Shown: positions 1-12,027 of the stretch, in pieces
How positions within the stretch are numbered: position 1 is the first letter of the stretch
How the letters are laid out: every line of letters starts with the position of its first letter
From: DATAOG01 sp963840925
Lineage (GTDB): Bacteria > Pseudomonadota > Alphaproteobacteria > Geminicoccales > Geminicoccaceae
Length of the DNA stretch: 64,000 bases
NCBI GenBank assembly: GCA_963840925.1
Contig: CAWJAY010000032.1
Span: 62,001-126,000, forward strand
Reading direction: 5' to 3'
The notes under the pieces: generated by a model
Database searches by the model: none
What the model was told of the DNA's origin: nothing
The model's input: only the letters and a program-made list of their open reading frames with translations
Translations under genes and position numbers: made by a program

Positions 1-1686
1 CTACGCCTCGGGCGCGCTCGAGTTCAACCTCGATCTCGCCGCCGGGCAGGAGCGGGACGTCTACCTGGTCGTGCCGCTGTTCAAGGGCAGCCCGCCGCTG
101 CCGGCCGAGGCCAGCGACGAGGATGCGGCGAGCGTTGTGGACCGAGGCGTTCGACGCGACCGTCGAGGACTGGCACCGCAGACGCTCGACCGGGTCGCGA
201 TCGAGCTGCCGGGCGAGGGTCGAAAGATCGTCGAGACGCTCAAGACGACGCTCGCCTACATCCTGATCAACGCCGACGGCCCGGCGCTCCAGCCGGGGCC
301 GCGCGCCTACAAGCGGACCTGGATCCGCGACGGCGCGCTGATCTCGGCGGCGCTGCTGCGCATGGCCCACCCCGAGGAGGTGCGCCGGTTCATCGAATGG
401 TACGCGCCCTATCAGTTCGACGACGGCTGCGATTCCCTGCTGCGTCGACGCGCGCGGCGCCGACCGCGCGGTCGAGCACGACAGCCACGGGCAATGGATC
501 TATCTGCTCGCCGAGTACTACCGCTTCTCGCGCGACGTCGGCCTGCTGACCGAGATGTGGCCGAGCATCGTCGGCACGGTCGACTACATCGACACCCTGC
601 GGCAGCAGCGCCGGACCGCGGAGTACCAGCAGCCGGGCAAGCGGATGTACTACGGGCTGGTGCCGCAATCGATCAGCCACGAGGGCTACATCCAGAACCC
701 GGTGCACTCCTACTGGGACGGGCTGTTCGTGCTGCTCGGGCTCAAGGACGCGACCCAGATCGCGACCGTGCTCGGCGAGGACGACTACGCCGCCGCCTTC
801 GCGCGCATGCGCGACGAGTTCCGCGCCGACCTCTACGCCTCGATCGCGCTCAGCATGCAGCGCCACGGCATCGCCTACATCCCGGGCGCGGCCGAGCTCG
901 GCGACTTCGATTTCACCTCGACCGCGATCGCCGCCGATCCGGTTGGCGAGCTGCGCAACCTGCCGCAGCCGGCGTTCCGCGAGACCTTCGAGGAGTACTA
1001 CCGCTATTTCACCGCGCGTAAGGACGACCGCACCAACGAGCCCAGTTCGAGCGCTACACGCCCTACGAGTTCCGGATCGTCGGCCCGCTGATCCGGATGG
1101 GCCTGCATGAAGCAGGCCCACGAGCTGCTCGAGTTCCTGCTCGAAGGCGTGCGGCCGACCGGCTGGAACAGCTGGGGCGAGGTGGTATGGCGGGAACCGC
1201 GGGCGCCCAGGTTCATCGGCGACATGCCGCACACCTGGGTCGGCGCCGAGTACATCCGCTCGGTCCGGACGATGTTCGCCTACGAGCGCGAGGGCGATGA
1301 TGCGCTGGTCGTCGGCGCCGGGCTGCTGCCGGAGTGGGTCTTGAGCGATGCCGGGGTCAGCGTCCGGCGCCTGCCGACCTACTACGGGACGCTGAACTAC
1401 TCGATCCGGCCGCAGCGGCGAGCGGGAGCTGGTGGTCGCGATGAGCGGCGACATCGATCTGCCGCCCGGCCGGATCGTGCTGCCCTCGCCGCTCGAGCAG
1501 CCGCTGGTCGGGGTCACCGTCAACGGCCGCGAGATCACGAGCTTCACCGAGCACGAGGCGGTGATCGACGAGTTCCCGGCGACCGTCGTGCTGCGCTATG
1601 GTGGCGCGCCGTTGTCGGACCTGCGCAATACCGCGCGCGAGCCGGAGGACGGCACTCCGCCCAGGCCAAAGGACCAGCGCGGCTAG
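1..1686 (+). pseudogene. Six-hairpin glycosidase-like protein, 3' part, multiply frameshifted
   Basis: The gene enters from the left edge, so its N-terminus is missing. Stitching frames gives a recognisable alpha/alpha-toroid glycosidase-like protein, with segments such as KRTWIRDGALISAALLRM (about 310-365), SHGQWIYLLAEYYRF (about 480-530) and GWNSWGEVVWREPR (about 1160-1200). At least five indels are needed, near 130-200, 430-445, 1020-1110 and 1420, and no single frame covers it. Proteins of this kind often accompany GH94 and cyclic-glucan enzymes, and a GH94 gene follows at 2018 on the same strand. The specific substrate cannot be inferred. The frameshifts may be assembly errors, because the protein sequence between them is well preserved. 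Confidence 0.5.
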
Positions 1687-1752
1687 CGGTGATGGCGCTG
1701 GACGGCATCCGTGCGTGACAGATCCTGGTGCCGGCAATGGCCTGTGGCGGCC

Positions 1753-1945
1753 CATTCTCGCCCGGTCCGGCCGCGCCGGCCAAGGTCGGCGCAGCTGCCG
1801 GCGTTGCCGCTCTTGGCTTCGATCGGCCGCGACCGTCCGGCGCATTCTCGCCCGGTCCGGCGGCGGCCGACCAGGGCCAGCGCAGCTGCCGGCGTTGCCG
1901 GTCTTGGCCCCGATCGGCCGACCGTCCGGCACACTCGCGAGCAGG
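1753..1945. repeat. 90-bp imperfect tandem repeat, two full copies plus a partial third
   Basis: CATTCTCGCCCGGTCCGG recurs at 1753 and 1843, exactly 90 bp apart. Each copy continues into GCAGCTGCCGGCGTTGCCG and then a CGATCGGCCG block. A third start (CCGTCCGGCACACTCGC) appears near 1926. The array fills most of the 330-bp gap between the two glycosidase genes. I see no gene or promoter in this gap. Confidence 0.7.
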
Positions 1946-2017
1946 AGGCCAATGCCGCAGAACCCCGTCCGAGCCTGGGATAATGTTCGTGGTCACGGCA
2001 GCTAGCGCCGCCAGCAT

Positions 2018-5000
2018 ATGACCAGCCCGTCCGACCCGAAGCGTGCGCTCGGCGAGCTGGACCCTGAGCGGCGGTTCGATCGCCCGCCAGAGCTGCAGCG
2101 GCTCGCCAACGGCCGCTACTCGGTCGTGATCGGCGCCGCCGGCAACGGCGGCTCCGAGTGCGAAGGCATCGCGCTCACCCGGTGGCGGGCCGATCCGGTC
2201 GAGGACGGCGACGGCTGGTTCATCTATCTGCGCGATCTGGACAGCGGCCGCTTCTGGTCGATCGGCTATCAGCCGACCGGCGGCGAGCCCGGAGCGCTAT
2301 GCGGTCCGGCTGGCGCCGAGCGGGTCGATGATCCTGCGCGAGCGAGGACGGGATCGCGGCCACGCTCACGGTCGCACTCGGGCCGGACGAGCCGCTCGAG
2401 GTCCGCCGGTGCAGCCTCGAGAACCGGTCGTCGCGGCCGCGCCGGATCGAGGTCACGAGCTATCTCGAGGCGGTGCTGCAGCCGGCGGCGGCCGATGCCG
2501 CCCATCCGGCCTTCTCCAAGCTGTTCGTGCAGACCGAGGCGCGTGCCGGAGCGGCACCTGCTGCTGGCGACCCGGCGCCCGCGCGGCGCCGGCGAGCCCG
2601 GCCGCTGGCTCGCGCACTGGCTGATCGGCGCGCCGATCCGGCTGTCGACTACGAGACCGACCGTGCAGCGCTTCATCGGCCGCGGCCGGTCGCTCGCCGC
2701 GCCCGCGGCGCTCGCCAGCGGCGACGCGCTCGCCGGCACGACCGGCAACGTCCTCGATCCGATCCTCGGCCTGCGCACGATCGTCGAGCTGGCGCCGGGG
2801 GAACGGCGCCCGCTCGCCTTCGGCCTCGCGCTTCGCCGCGACGCGGGCGGCGGTGCTCGAGCTCGTCGCCCGCCGCGCGCCGCCTCGCCGACATCGCCGC
2901 CGATCTTCGCGCACGGCCCCGACCGGCGCGATGCCGGACGCGGCGCCGACCCTCGGCGCTGCCGCGCCGCCGGGCCGCTATCGGCCGGCGCCGGCCGCCG
3001 CGCCCGGGATCGACCCCTGCCCGGAGGCGCTGACCTTCGACAACGGCTTCGGCGGCTTCGCCGGCGGCGGCCGCGAGTACGTGATCGCGCGGTCACGCCC
3101 GGGCAGCGGCCGCCGCTGCCCTGGACCCACGTGATCGCCAACGAGACGCTTCGGCTTCATCGTCTCCGAGAGCGGCGCCGGCACGACCTGGTCGCGGCAA
3201 CAGCCGCGAGAACCGGCTGACGCCCTGGTCCAACGACCCGGTCTGCGACCCGCACGGCGAGGCGCTCTACCTGCGCGACGAGGACGCCGGCTGCTTCTGG
3301 TCGCCGACGCCCGGGCCCGGCCGCGGCGCCGCGCCGCGTACGAGGTGCGCTACGGATTCGGCTACTGCCGGCTTCCGGCAGACGCAGCGCCGAGCTCGAG
3401 CAGGAGGTCTGCCAGTTCGTGCCGCCGCCGGCGACCCGCTCAAGGTGACCCGGGTCCGGCTCGCGCAACCTGCGCCGGGCGCGCGGCCGGCGGCTCAGCG
3501 TCTTCGCCTACGCCCGCCTGGTGCTCGGCGGCCTGCCCGCGGACACCGCCGGCCTGGTCGAGACCGAGCTCGACGCCGCTGACCGGCGCGCTGCTCGCGC
3601 GCAACCCGAAGCGCGGCGAGTTCGCCGACGCAGGTCGCGTTCGCGGCCGCGGTCGCGCCGGCCGGCGGCCGGCGTGCACGCACGGCCGACCGCGCCGCCT
3701 TCCTCGGCCGGCACGGCAGCCCGGCCCGGCCGGCGGCGCTGCCGGCGCGCGGCGGCCTCGACGGCCGCACCGGCGCGGGCTCGACCCCTGCTTCGCGCTC
3801 CAGGTCGGGCTCGAGCTCGGCGCCGGGCGAGACCGCGGAGTGCGCGTTCCTGCTCGGCGAGGCGGCGCGATGCCGAGGCGCGCGGCGCTGGTCGCGCGAC
3901 TATGGCTCGTCGGCGACGATCGAGCGCGCGCTCGACGAGGTCGCGCGGCTTCTGGCGCGACCTGGTCTCGGCGCGTCGCAGGTGCGGACGCCGGCCGCCG
4001 GCGCTCGACCTGATGGTCAACGGCTGGCTGGTCTACCAGACGCTCGCCTGCCGGCTGTGGGCGCGCTCGGCGTTCTACCAGTCGGGCGGCGCGTTCGGCT
4101 TTCGCGACCAGCTCCAGGACGCGGCGGCGCTGGTCCACCTCCGCCCCGAGCTCACCCGGGCGCAGATCCTGCTCCACGCGGCGCATCAGTTCGTCGAGGG
4201 CGACGTGCTGCACTGGTGGCACCCGCCGGCCGGCCGCGGCATGCGCACGCGCTTCTCCGACGATCTGCTCTGGCTGCCGTTCGTCACCGCGCACTACGTC
4301 GCGACCACCGGCGACCGGGCGATCCTCGACGAGGCGGCGCCGCTTCCTGCAGCGCCCGCGCGCTGGCCGACGGCGAGGACGAGGCCTACCTGCCGCCCGA
4401 GTCGACTCGGGCGAGCGCGCGGAGCCTCTACGAGCACTGCTGCCGCGCGCTCGACCGCTCGCTGACCACGGGCGCGCACGGGCTGCCGCTGATGGGCACC
4501 GGCGACTGGAACGACGGCATGAACCGGGTCGGCCGCGACGGCCGCGGCGAGAGCGTCTGGCTCGGCTTCTTCCTCTACGCCATCCTCGGGCGGCTTCATC
4601 CCGCTCGTGCCGAGCGCGCGGCGATGCCGCGCGGGTCGCAGCGCTACGAGGCCTATCGCGACCGCAGCTTGGCGTCGCGCTCGAACGAGGCCGGCTGGGA
4701 CGGCGCCTGGTACCGGCGCGCCTACTACGACGACGGCACGCCGCTCGGCTCCGCGGCGGGCGACGAGTGCCGGATCGACGCGCTGGCCCAGGCCTGGGCG
4801 GTGATCTCGGGGGCGGCGCCGCCCGAGCGCGGTCGAGCAGGCCTGGACGCGCTCGAGCGCCAGCTGGTCTCGACGAGGACCGGCTGATCCGCCTGCTGAC
4901 GCCGCCCTTCGATCGCACCCCGCACGATCCCGGCTACATCAAGGGCTACGTGCCGGGCATGCGCGAGAACGGCGGCCAGTACACCCACGCCGCGCTCTGG

Positions 5001-5489
5001 GTGGTGCAGGCGCTGGCCGCTGGCCGGGCGCACGCGCGCGCGCGGCCGAGCTGCTCGAGATGCTCACGCCGGTGAGCCACGCGCGCACGCCGGCGGAGGT
5101 CGCGATCTACCAGGTCGAGCCCTACGTCGTCGCGGCCGACGTCTACGGCGCGCCGCCGCACGTCGGCCGCGGCGGCTGGACCTGGTACACCGGCTCGGCC
5201 GGCTGGATGTTCCGCGTGGTCCTCGAGTCGCTGCTCGGGTTCGGGCTCGAGGCGGGCCAGACGCTGGTGCTGCAGCCGCGCCTGCCCGCCGAGCTGGCCC
5301 GAAGGCGAGCTGCGCTGGCGGCTGCCGGGCGGCGCCGAGCCTACGCATCGTGATGACCAACCGCGGCCCGGGCGGCCGGTGGTCGGCGCGACCCTCGACG
5401 GCGGGCCGGCCGAGCTCCGGGACGGGGCGGCGCGCGTGCCGATCGCCGGCGACGGCGCCGAACACGACGTCCGACTTCAGATCGGGTGA
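2018..5489 (+). pseudogene. GH94-family (NdvB C-terminal-like) glucan phosphorylase/transferase, frameshifted
   Basis: This resembles the glycoside hydrolase 94 half of cyclic beta-1,2-glucan synthases. The ATG at 2018 opens a clean N-terminal beta-sandwich with LANGRYSVVIGAAGNGGSE and WFIYLRDLDSGRFWSIGYQP. Further on are TPWSNDPVCDPHGEALYLRD (about 3220-3280), FGFRDQLQDAAALVHLRPE (about 4098-4155) and GTGDWNDGMNRVG (about 4496-4535), which holds the Asp expected as catalytic acid. The C-terminus ends at a TGA at 5487. The full frame is about 1150 codons, broken by roughly eight or more indels. No GT84 domain precedes it, so it would be a stand-alone GH94 enzyme. The 3' end is the first unit of the tandem array downstream. 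Confidence 0.7.
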
Positions 5490-6010
5490 GGCTCGGTCAC
5501 CATGGGCGGCAAGCCCGAACGCCGGCAGGCCTGCCGGCAGTCCAGGAACGAGCCGATGGTCGGCGGCGACGCACGCCGGGCCTCAGTCGAGATCGGCTGA
5601 GGTCTGGTCAATACCGGCGGCAAGCTCGAACCCCGGACGGGCCTGCCGGCAATCCTTGAACGAGCCGATCGTTGGCGAGGGCGCCGAACGCCAGGTCCCC
5701 ACTCCAGATCGGCTGACGTTGGGTCGCGATCGCGGCAGCCCGAACGCTGTGCGGGTCTGACGGGGGTCCTGGAGGGTGCCGCTCATCGGCGGCGGCGGCG
5801 AACGTTGGGTGTCAGTCGAGATCGGCTGAGGCCTCGTCGGTACCGGCGGCAAGCTCGACGCTCGGGCCTGCCGACGGGGTTCGTGTCCTTGATGTCAGGG
5901 GTGCCTACCGATCTCCAGACCAAGCTGGCCGGCGGGACGGTCGTCGAACGGACCGGTCATCGGCGACCGCGCCCGAACGCCAGCTGCGGCATCAGATCGG
6001 GTGAGGTCTC
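5479..6010. repeat. Tandem array of about 113-bp degenerate repeats
   Basis: The 11-mer core AGATCGG(C/G)TGA occurs at 5479, 5590, 5706, 5819 and 5994, with spacings of 111, 116, 113 and 175 bp. Each unit also shares a block like GGCGGCAAGCTCGAAC and a GGGCCTGCCGGCA block, and is preceded by a gGCGcCGAACg block. The first core is the stop-codon region of the GH94 gene, so the array looks derived from that gene's 3' end. The array fills the gap between two convergent genes. No other gene is seen here. Confidence 0.75.
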
Positions 6011-6051
6011 GGTCGGCACAGGCGCGAGGTCGAGCGCCGGGCGGGGTGCGC

Positions 6052-8136
6052 TCAGTCCTCGAAAAAGCGCTCCTCGGCCAGGATCGGCAGGGCTTTGGCC
6101 GCGATCGGGTCGGCGGCAAACGCGCGCTGCACGACGTGGTCGGCGAGGTGATTGGCGATCGCGACGAACAGCATCGCCTGATCGAGGGTCAGGTAGCGGC
6201 GCCCGATCGCGCCGGACTTCGGGTCGAGCGCATCGTAAAAGCCGTAGGCGCCGTAGCTGCCGGGATAGTGCTCGAGCAGCGCACGCAGATTCTTGACCGC
6301 CGGCCCCGGAGTCGCCGCGAGCGCCAGGACTGAGGCATAGGGCGCGACCACGCCACCCTGGTAGCCGAGCACGCCCAGGTCGCGGACGCCGAACTCGCCG
6401 TAGCCGTTCCCGGTCGCAGTCGCGCTCGGCGACATGCCCCAGACCGGATAGCCGAGCTCCTCGAGCGCGTGCTGGCGCTGGATCGCGGCGTGGACGAAGG
6501 CATTGCGGCCGAGGCTCTCGGGCGCGAGCTGGAACTCGTCGACCACGAGCACCGGCATCAGGGCCTCGAACATGCTGCCGCCCCAGGATGGCAGGTAGCG
6601 ATAGGGCCCGCGCTCGTACCAGCCGCCGATCACGGTCTGGCCGCGGACTTGCCTGGCCACGCGCTGCCTGGGCGGCTGGGTCTGCCAGCTCTCCTCGGCG
6701 GCAGCGTGCGCTGCAGCCTGAACCAGTGCGCCTCGGGGACGTCGCCCTTGCCGATCGCAATCAGGCTCAGCACCCGCGCCTCGGTGTAGAGCAGGCCATA
6801 GTGGTACTGGGACGGGCAGTCGAGGTTGACGTAGTAGCCGTGGCTCATCAGGCCCTCGGCGGCGTCGTACAGCCAGCCGTAGTCGCCGTCCTCGATCAGC
6901 CGGCCGGCCGGCCCGGCCAGCTCGGGGAAGACTTGGCGGACGACGATCAGGCCGGCGGAGAGCCAGCTGGAATTGACCGAGGAGACGAAGTTGCTGCTGC
7001 GCTCGAGCGTCGTCGTATCGTAGTAGTTGTAGAAGAAGCCCTGCCGCCGCTCGAGCGCGGCGAGCGTCTGGAGCGCGTGGTCGGTCAGATCGACCGCCTC
7101 CGGCCGGCCGATCAGGCCGAGCTTCTCGGCGCCGGCCACGGCCATCAGCCAGACCCCGACCGTGCTCGGGCTGGTGTAGTCGCCGACCTGCGCCAGGGCC
7201 GGGTCGACCCCGGTCTCGGCCAAGGTCACGTGGTCGACCGGCAGGCCGTGCTCGCGATCGGTCAGCGCGATCAGGCCCTGCCAGGTGGCGCGCGCGATCT
7301 GCATCAGGAAGGCGGCATCGTCGGCGAGCTGCGGCGGCGGCGCGGTCGAGCGCGGCCGGCCAGCCGCGCAGGCGGCCGGCGACCGCGGCGCGCGCCGCGT
7401 CCTTGCCGCCGCGCGCCTGCTCCCAGGCGTCCTTGCGCGGGGTCGGGACCCGGTCGGACGCCGCCGGCCCCGGGCGGCCGGTCCGGATCAGCGCGAGCGC
7501 ATCGAGATAGATCGCACCGGTCGGGGCCTCGGCGCGCCGCGAATCGACCGCGAGGACCAGCTCGTCGAGGCCGGTCCAGGCGCTGAGCCCGGTCATGCGA
7601 TTGAGCGGCACCCGGAGCTCGCGCCACTGGTCGGTGATGCCCTCGATCCGCGAGCTGCCGCTCTCCATCATGCCCGGGCGGCCGGGCCGCGGTCGCTGGA
7701 AGCCGACCTCGAGCGCGGGCGCGAAGCCGGCATTCGGGTCGCCGCGGACCCTGAGCTCGAGGTGGTCGTAGGCGCTGGCATCCAGCTGGTCGAGCTTGAT
7801 CCGGACCCCGGCCCGGGCGCGCCGACCGGGCTCGAGCCGGTAGGCGACGCGCAGGGCCTGGCCACCCTCATCGGACGCGGCGGCGACCAGCGCATGGTCG
7901 GCGGCGGCGGCGGGGTCGCCCTCGGTGAAGCTCAAGATCGCATCGTCCGGGCCACCACGCCCGGCTTCGTACACGGGCTGACGGGCCAGCACCGGGTCAG
8001 GCGCGCCATCGGCGCTCGAGCAGGCGCCGGCCCAAAGCTCACCGCCGCCGAGCAGCAGCAGCGGCACCGCCAGCAGCGTCGCCAGCCAGTGCGCCGCACC
8101 CTGGCGCCAGCGTCTTGCGCCGTGGCGATGCCTCAT
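6052..8136 (-). pseudogene. Glucoamylase-like (DUF3131/glycoamylase type) secreted protein, two frameshifts
   Basis: The ATG at 8136 is followed by a basic stretch, a hydrophobic segment (LATLLAVPLLLLGGGELWAG) and AC, a possible lipobox. An N-terminal beta-rich carbohydrate-binding-like domain covers about residues 50-210. The catalytic half has TSPSTVGVWLMAVAGAEKLG, NYYDTTTLERSSNFVSSVNS, GYPVWGMSPSATATGNGYGE and YLTDQAMLFVAIANHL-like segments, typical of the glucoamylase family found in or near cyclic-glucan enzymes. The frame shifts near 7320 and back near 6715, so the gene would be inactive as sequenced. It probably acts in the periplasm or at the surface on the same glucan as the GH94 neighbour. 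The substrate is unknown. Confidence 0.65.
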
Positions 8137-8154
8137 GACGTCGGGCGGGCCAGC

Positions 8155-9658
8155 CTACTGCGTCGTCGATGCCCTGCTCGCGGCATGGGCCGCCGTCCGC
8201 TCGGGCGCGACCGGCAGATCCTCGAGCTCGCGACAGTCCGCCCCGGCGCACCTCAAGAGCTCGCTCAGCCGGGCCGCGAGCAGCTCGAGCGACAGCGGGT
8301 CAGTCTGGTCCATCCGGCTCTCGAGCTGAAGCGGATCGTGCTCAAGATCGTAGAGCTCGCGCTCGCCATCGCCATACTCGACGTAGATCCGGTCGGCGGT
8401 CCGGATCGCGTCGAACGCGCGCCGGCGCCGGTGCATCTCGTGGGTCTCGAGCTCGCGACGCTCGATCAGGAAGCTCTGGCGCCAGGGCCGGTCCGGGTCT
8501 TCGAACAGCGGCAGGAACGAGCGGCCGTCGACGAAGCCCGGCGGCGCGATGCCGGCGATCGCGGCCAAGGTCGGCGCGAAATCGTTGTTGAGCACCATCG
8601 CCGCGATCCGCTGGCCGGCGGGCACGCCCGGGCCGCGGACGAGCGGCGGCACCCGGATGTCCTCCTCGTAGGCGGTGGTCTTGCCGGCGAACATCCGGTG
8701 CTCGCCCATGTGGAAGCCGTTGTCGGAGGTGTAGATGATATAGGTGCTGCTCGAGCTGGCCGGCCTGCTTCAGCGCCAGGACCACGGTCTCGACCAGATC
8801 GTCGATCGCCTGCAGCGCGCGCAGCCGGCCGCGGTAGTGCTCGCTCCATCGCCTCGATCTGCCGATGGCTCAGCGGCGGCAGGTCGCGGATGATCGCGGG
8901 CTTGTCGCTGACGTCGTGCTCGTCGAACGACGGCGGCCGCGGCAGCGGCGTGTCGGCGAACAGGCCGGCATGGCGTGGCGCCGCAGGTCGCCGGGCGCGT
9001 GCGGCGCGTAGGTGCGACAGATAGAGGAAGAACGGCTGCGCTCGGCCGCGGCCGCCGCGCGGATCGCGCGGTCGCGCCTTGCGTGCGATGACGTCGGTCA
9101 GATAGTCCTCGGCGCGATCGCCGTAGCTCACGAGCCGGCCGTTCTCGTTCAGCACGTAGTTGTAGTTCGACCAGTCGTCGCCGCCGGCGTACCATTCGTC
9201 CCAGCCCGGCGCTGGACGCCGTCGCGTGCGCGGCCCGTACTGGTTCAGGTATTTGCCATAGAATGCAGTGTGGTAGCCGGCCGCTTGCAGCCAGGTCGCG
9301 ATGGTCGAGTTCTCGAGGCCGAGCGCGCGCCACTTCGTGAACCCGCCGGTCGGCAGCTGGATGCCTTCGATCCGGTGTTGTGGGGGTACTGGCCGCGCAG
9401 GATCGTCGCCCGCGACGGGCAGCAGAACGAGTAGGTCACGAAGAAGTTCTCGAAAGTCGCGCCGCGGTCGCCGAGCAGCGCCTGGGTCTTGGGCATGAAG
9501 CGGTGGCTCGCGACGTCCTCGTCGTCGCTCAGGATGAACACGATGTTCGGCCGGACGCCCGGCTCGGCTGCCAGCGCCGGCGGCGAGAAGAGCCCGAGCG
9601 CGAGGCTGGCGGCCAGCACCGACCACCGTGCCGCGCCAAGGATGCGGTCAGAGGACAT
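8155..9658 (-). pseudogene. Sulfatase (paralogue A), frameshifted
   Basis: The ATG at 9658 opens a signal peptide (ASLALGLFSPPALAAEP), then RPNIVFILSDDEDVASHRF, the metal-binding N-terminus of type I sulfatases. The formylglycine site is CCPSRATILRG, the C-x-P-S-R motif. The C-terminal half has TYIIYTSDNGFHMGEH-like and YEEDIRVPPLVRGPG segments. At least four indels are needed (near 9385, 9100-8990, 8860 and 8770). It is adjacent to and closely related to the sulfatase at 9739-11251, with near-identical DNA around 8650-8740 and 10255-10350, so they look like tandem duplicates. An FGE-type maturase would be needed and is not in this window. Confidence 0.75.
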
Positions 9659-9738
9659 CGAGCGCTCCGTTGTGCGTTCGAGGATGCGATCCGGGGCCGG
9701 CCGGCGCCGGGTCCCTGGACGGGACGGCAGCGGCGCCA

Positions 9739-11251
9739 TCACCGTTGCAGCGCCGCCTGGCGGATGTTGCCCTCGCCGAGCGGCTGGTCCTCGATCTCGC
9801 GGCACAGGGCGCCGGTGCAGCGGGCGAGCTCGCCCAGCCGCGCCGCCAGCGCCGCCGCGAGCGACGGGTTGGCATTCCCGATCAGGTTCGTGAGCTGGTA
9901 GGGATCGTTGACGATGTCGTACAGCTCGCGCTCGCCATCGCCGTACTCGACGTAGGACCACTCGGCCGTGCGCATGCCCTCGACCTGGGCATGCCGGTCG
10001 AGCCGGTCGCGCGTGACGCCCTGCTGCTCGGCCAGCTCGAGGTATTGCCCCTCCAGCTGGCGGCGCTCGATCAGGAAGCTCTGGCGCCAGGGCTGCCCCG
10101 GATCGGCGAGCAGCGGCAGCAACGAGCGGCCGTCGACGAAGGCCGGGGTCTCGATCCCGGCGATCTCGGCCAAGGTCGGCGCCAGATCGCTGTTGAGCGC
10201 CAGCGCGGCGATGCGCGCGCCGCCCGGCACGCCCGGGCCGCGCATCACCATCGGCACCCGGATGTCCTCCTCATAGGGCGTGTTCTTGCCGGCGACCATC
10301 CGGTGCTCGCCCATGTGGAAGCCGTTGTCGGAGGTGTAGATGACGTAGGTCTGGCCGAGCACGCCGTTGGCGGCCAGCGCGCCAACGATGGTCTCGACCA
10401 TGTCGTCGACCGCCTGCAGCGTCTGCAGCCGGCGCCGGTATTCGAGCTCCAGCCAGTCGAGCGCATGCCCCTGGAGGTGCGGGAAGCTCGAGCACCGACG
10501 GCTTGTCGCTGACGTCGGCCTCGTCGAAGGCAGGCCCGCGCGGCAGCTCGGCATCGCCGAAAAGGGTCAGATGGCGGCGCGCGGCGACCGCCGGGCTGTG
10601 CGGCGTGAACGGCGCGACGTAGAGGAAGAACGGCTGCCCCGCCGCGCTCGAGCGCTCGATCACGTCGACCGCCTTGCCCGCCAGCACGTCGGTCGCGTAG
10701 TCGCTTGGCTCGCTGCCGTAGCGTACGACCCGGCCGTTCTCGTTCAGTCGATAATCGTAGCCCTGGTGGCCGTCGGTGCCGCCGCCGTACCAGTCGCTCC
10801 AGCCGGGCGGTACGCCAAGTTCGGGCTCGTAGCGGTTGATGTACTTGCCGAGCAGCGCGGTCCGGTAGCCGGCCGCCTGGAGCCAGGTTGCGATGGTCGA
10901 GTTCTCCAGGCCCTGCTGGTGCAGCTTCTCGTAGCCGCCGTAGGGCAGCTCATTGCCGACCACCTGGGTGTTGTGGGCGTATTGGCCGCGCAGGATCGAG
11001 GTCCGCGACGGGCAGCAGAACGCATAGCTGACGAAGAAATTGTCGAACGCGACGCCCTGGTCCTCGACCAGCGCCTTGGTCTTGGGCATGAAGCGGTGGC
11101 TCGCGACGTCCTCGTCATCGGTCAGGATCAGCACGATGTTGGGTCTGGCGGCCGGGCGGGCGGCCGCGGCTGGCGGAACCAGATACCCCGCAAGCGCGAC
11201 GACGACGAGCAGCGCCGGCCAACTGCGCATGCGGGGGCGTGACAACGACAT
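9739..11251 (-). pseudogene. Sulfatase (paralogue B), one frameshift
   Basis: The ATG at 11251 gives a signal peptide (LLVVVALAGYLVPPAAAA), RPNIVLILTDDEDVASHRF and the formylglycine motif CCPSRTSILRGQ. One indel near 10480 separates the N-terminal 260 residues from a clean C-terminal half with TYVIYTSDNGFHMGEHRMV, YEEDIRVPMVMRGPG and FVDGRSLLPLLADP. The length, about 500 residues, is normal for the family. It is less damaged than its paralogue downstream. Both genes read toward the glucoamylase-like gene and may form one transcript. With the glycosidases they suggest processing of a sulfated glycan, which is inference. Confidence 0.8.
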
Positions 11252-12027
11252 ACGACGCTCCGGTTGGTGTTGGACCCGGACCCGGTACCGGCCGAGGCGT
11301 TCTACGGGATTGGCGCCCGGCCGGGAGGGCGAAGATCGGCCGGTGACCTTTCGAGTTCATGAACAGCTGGCATGCAATCGGTCTCCAGTAACGCTTGGTC
11401 GTGACGCGAACGTCGGGGCCCAACCAAAGCCTGTGAATCCGGCGGTTCACGTCGCAACAAGAACAGGCCGCCGGCAGGGCATGCGGGGTGGGCCGGGCGG
11501 CTGACCATCCTCGGTTCCAAATTGGTTGTGATAGGCACCGGTGGGTTAGTCGCGGAGACCCGGCACGGCTGCCCGACGCCCCAGGCGGATCAATCGCCTG
11601 AAGTCCCTCGCGGATGCTGGTCCAGGGCAGTCTTGCGGCGCTCTCCGAGGGGATGCTGCCGATGTGTCGGCGGCGAAGATCACGACCATGCCACGCTTCC
11701 AGAGCGAGTGTCGCTGCAGAGGAAGTTTAGCGACGCGCTCGATGTGTAACTGAGAGTTGATCACTACAGAGGCTATGTACTGGGCCTTGTGGGCCGATCC
11801 AACGATTTATTCCGATCGCTGGCGGAATTCCCGTCATCTGTTGCCAGATCGACACATTCCAGCGGCGGGAGCGCAGAATCGAGGTTCTAGACTGTCGCAG
11901 TAATGCAACAGCAAATGTAGTGCCCAACCTTGTGATTGAGGACGATGCGCGCTTCAGGATCGGGATATTTGGGCGCCGTCAGGCCGGCGACAACATCGGT
12001 CCGGCCAATGATGCCGCTGGCAGAGCA
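11252..12027. other. Intergenic stretch, no supported gene
   Basis: About 775 bases lie between the sulfatase start and the thioesterase end. The segment from 11740 to 11930 is less GC-rich than its surroundings and has stops in all frames. Short open frames on both strands have no recognisable motif or ribosome binding site. It should hold the promoter of the leftward sulfatase genes near 11260-11330, but I cannot place a convincing -35/-10 pair. Confidence 0.5.
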
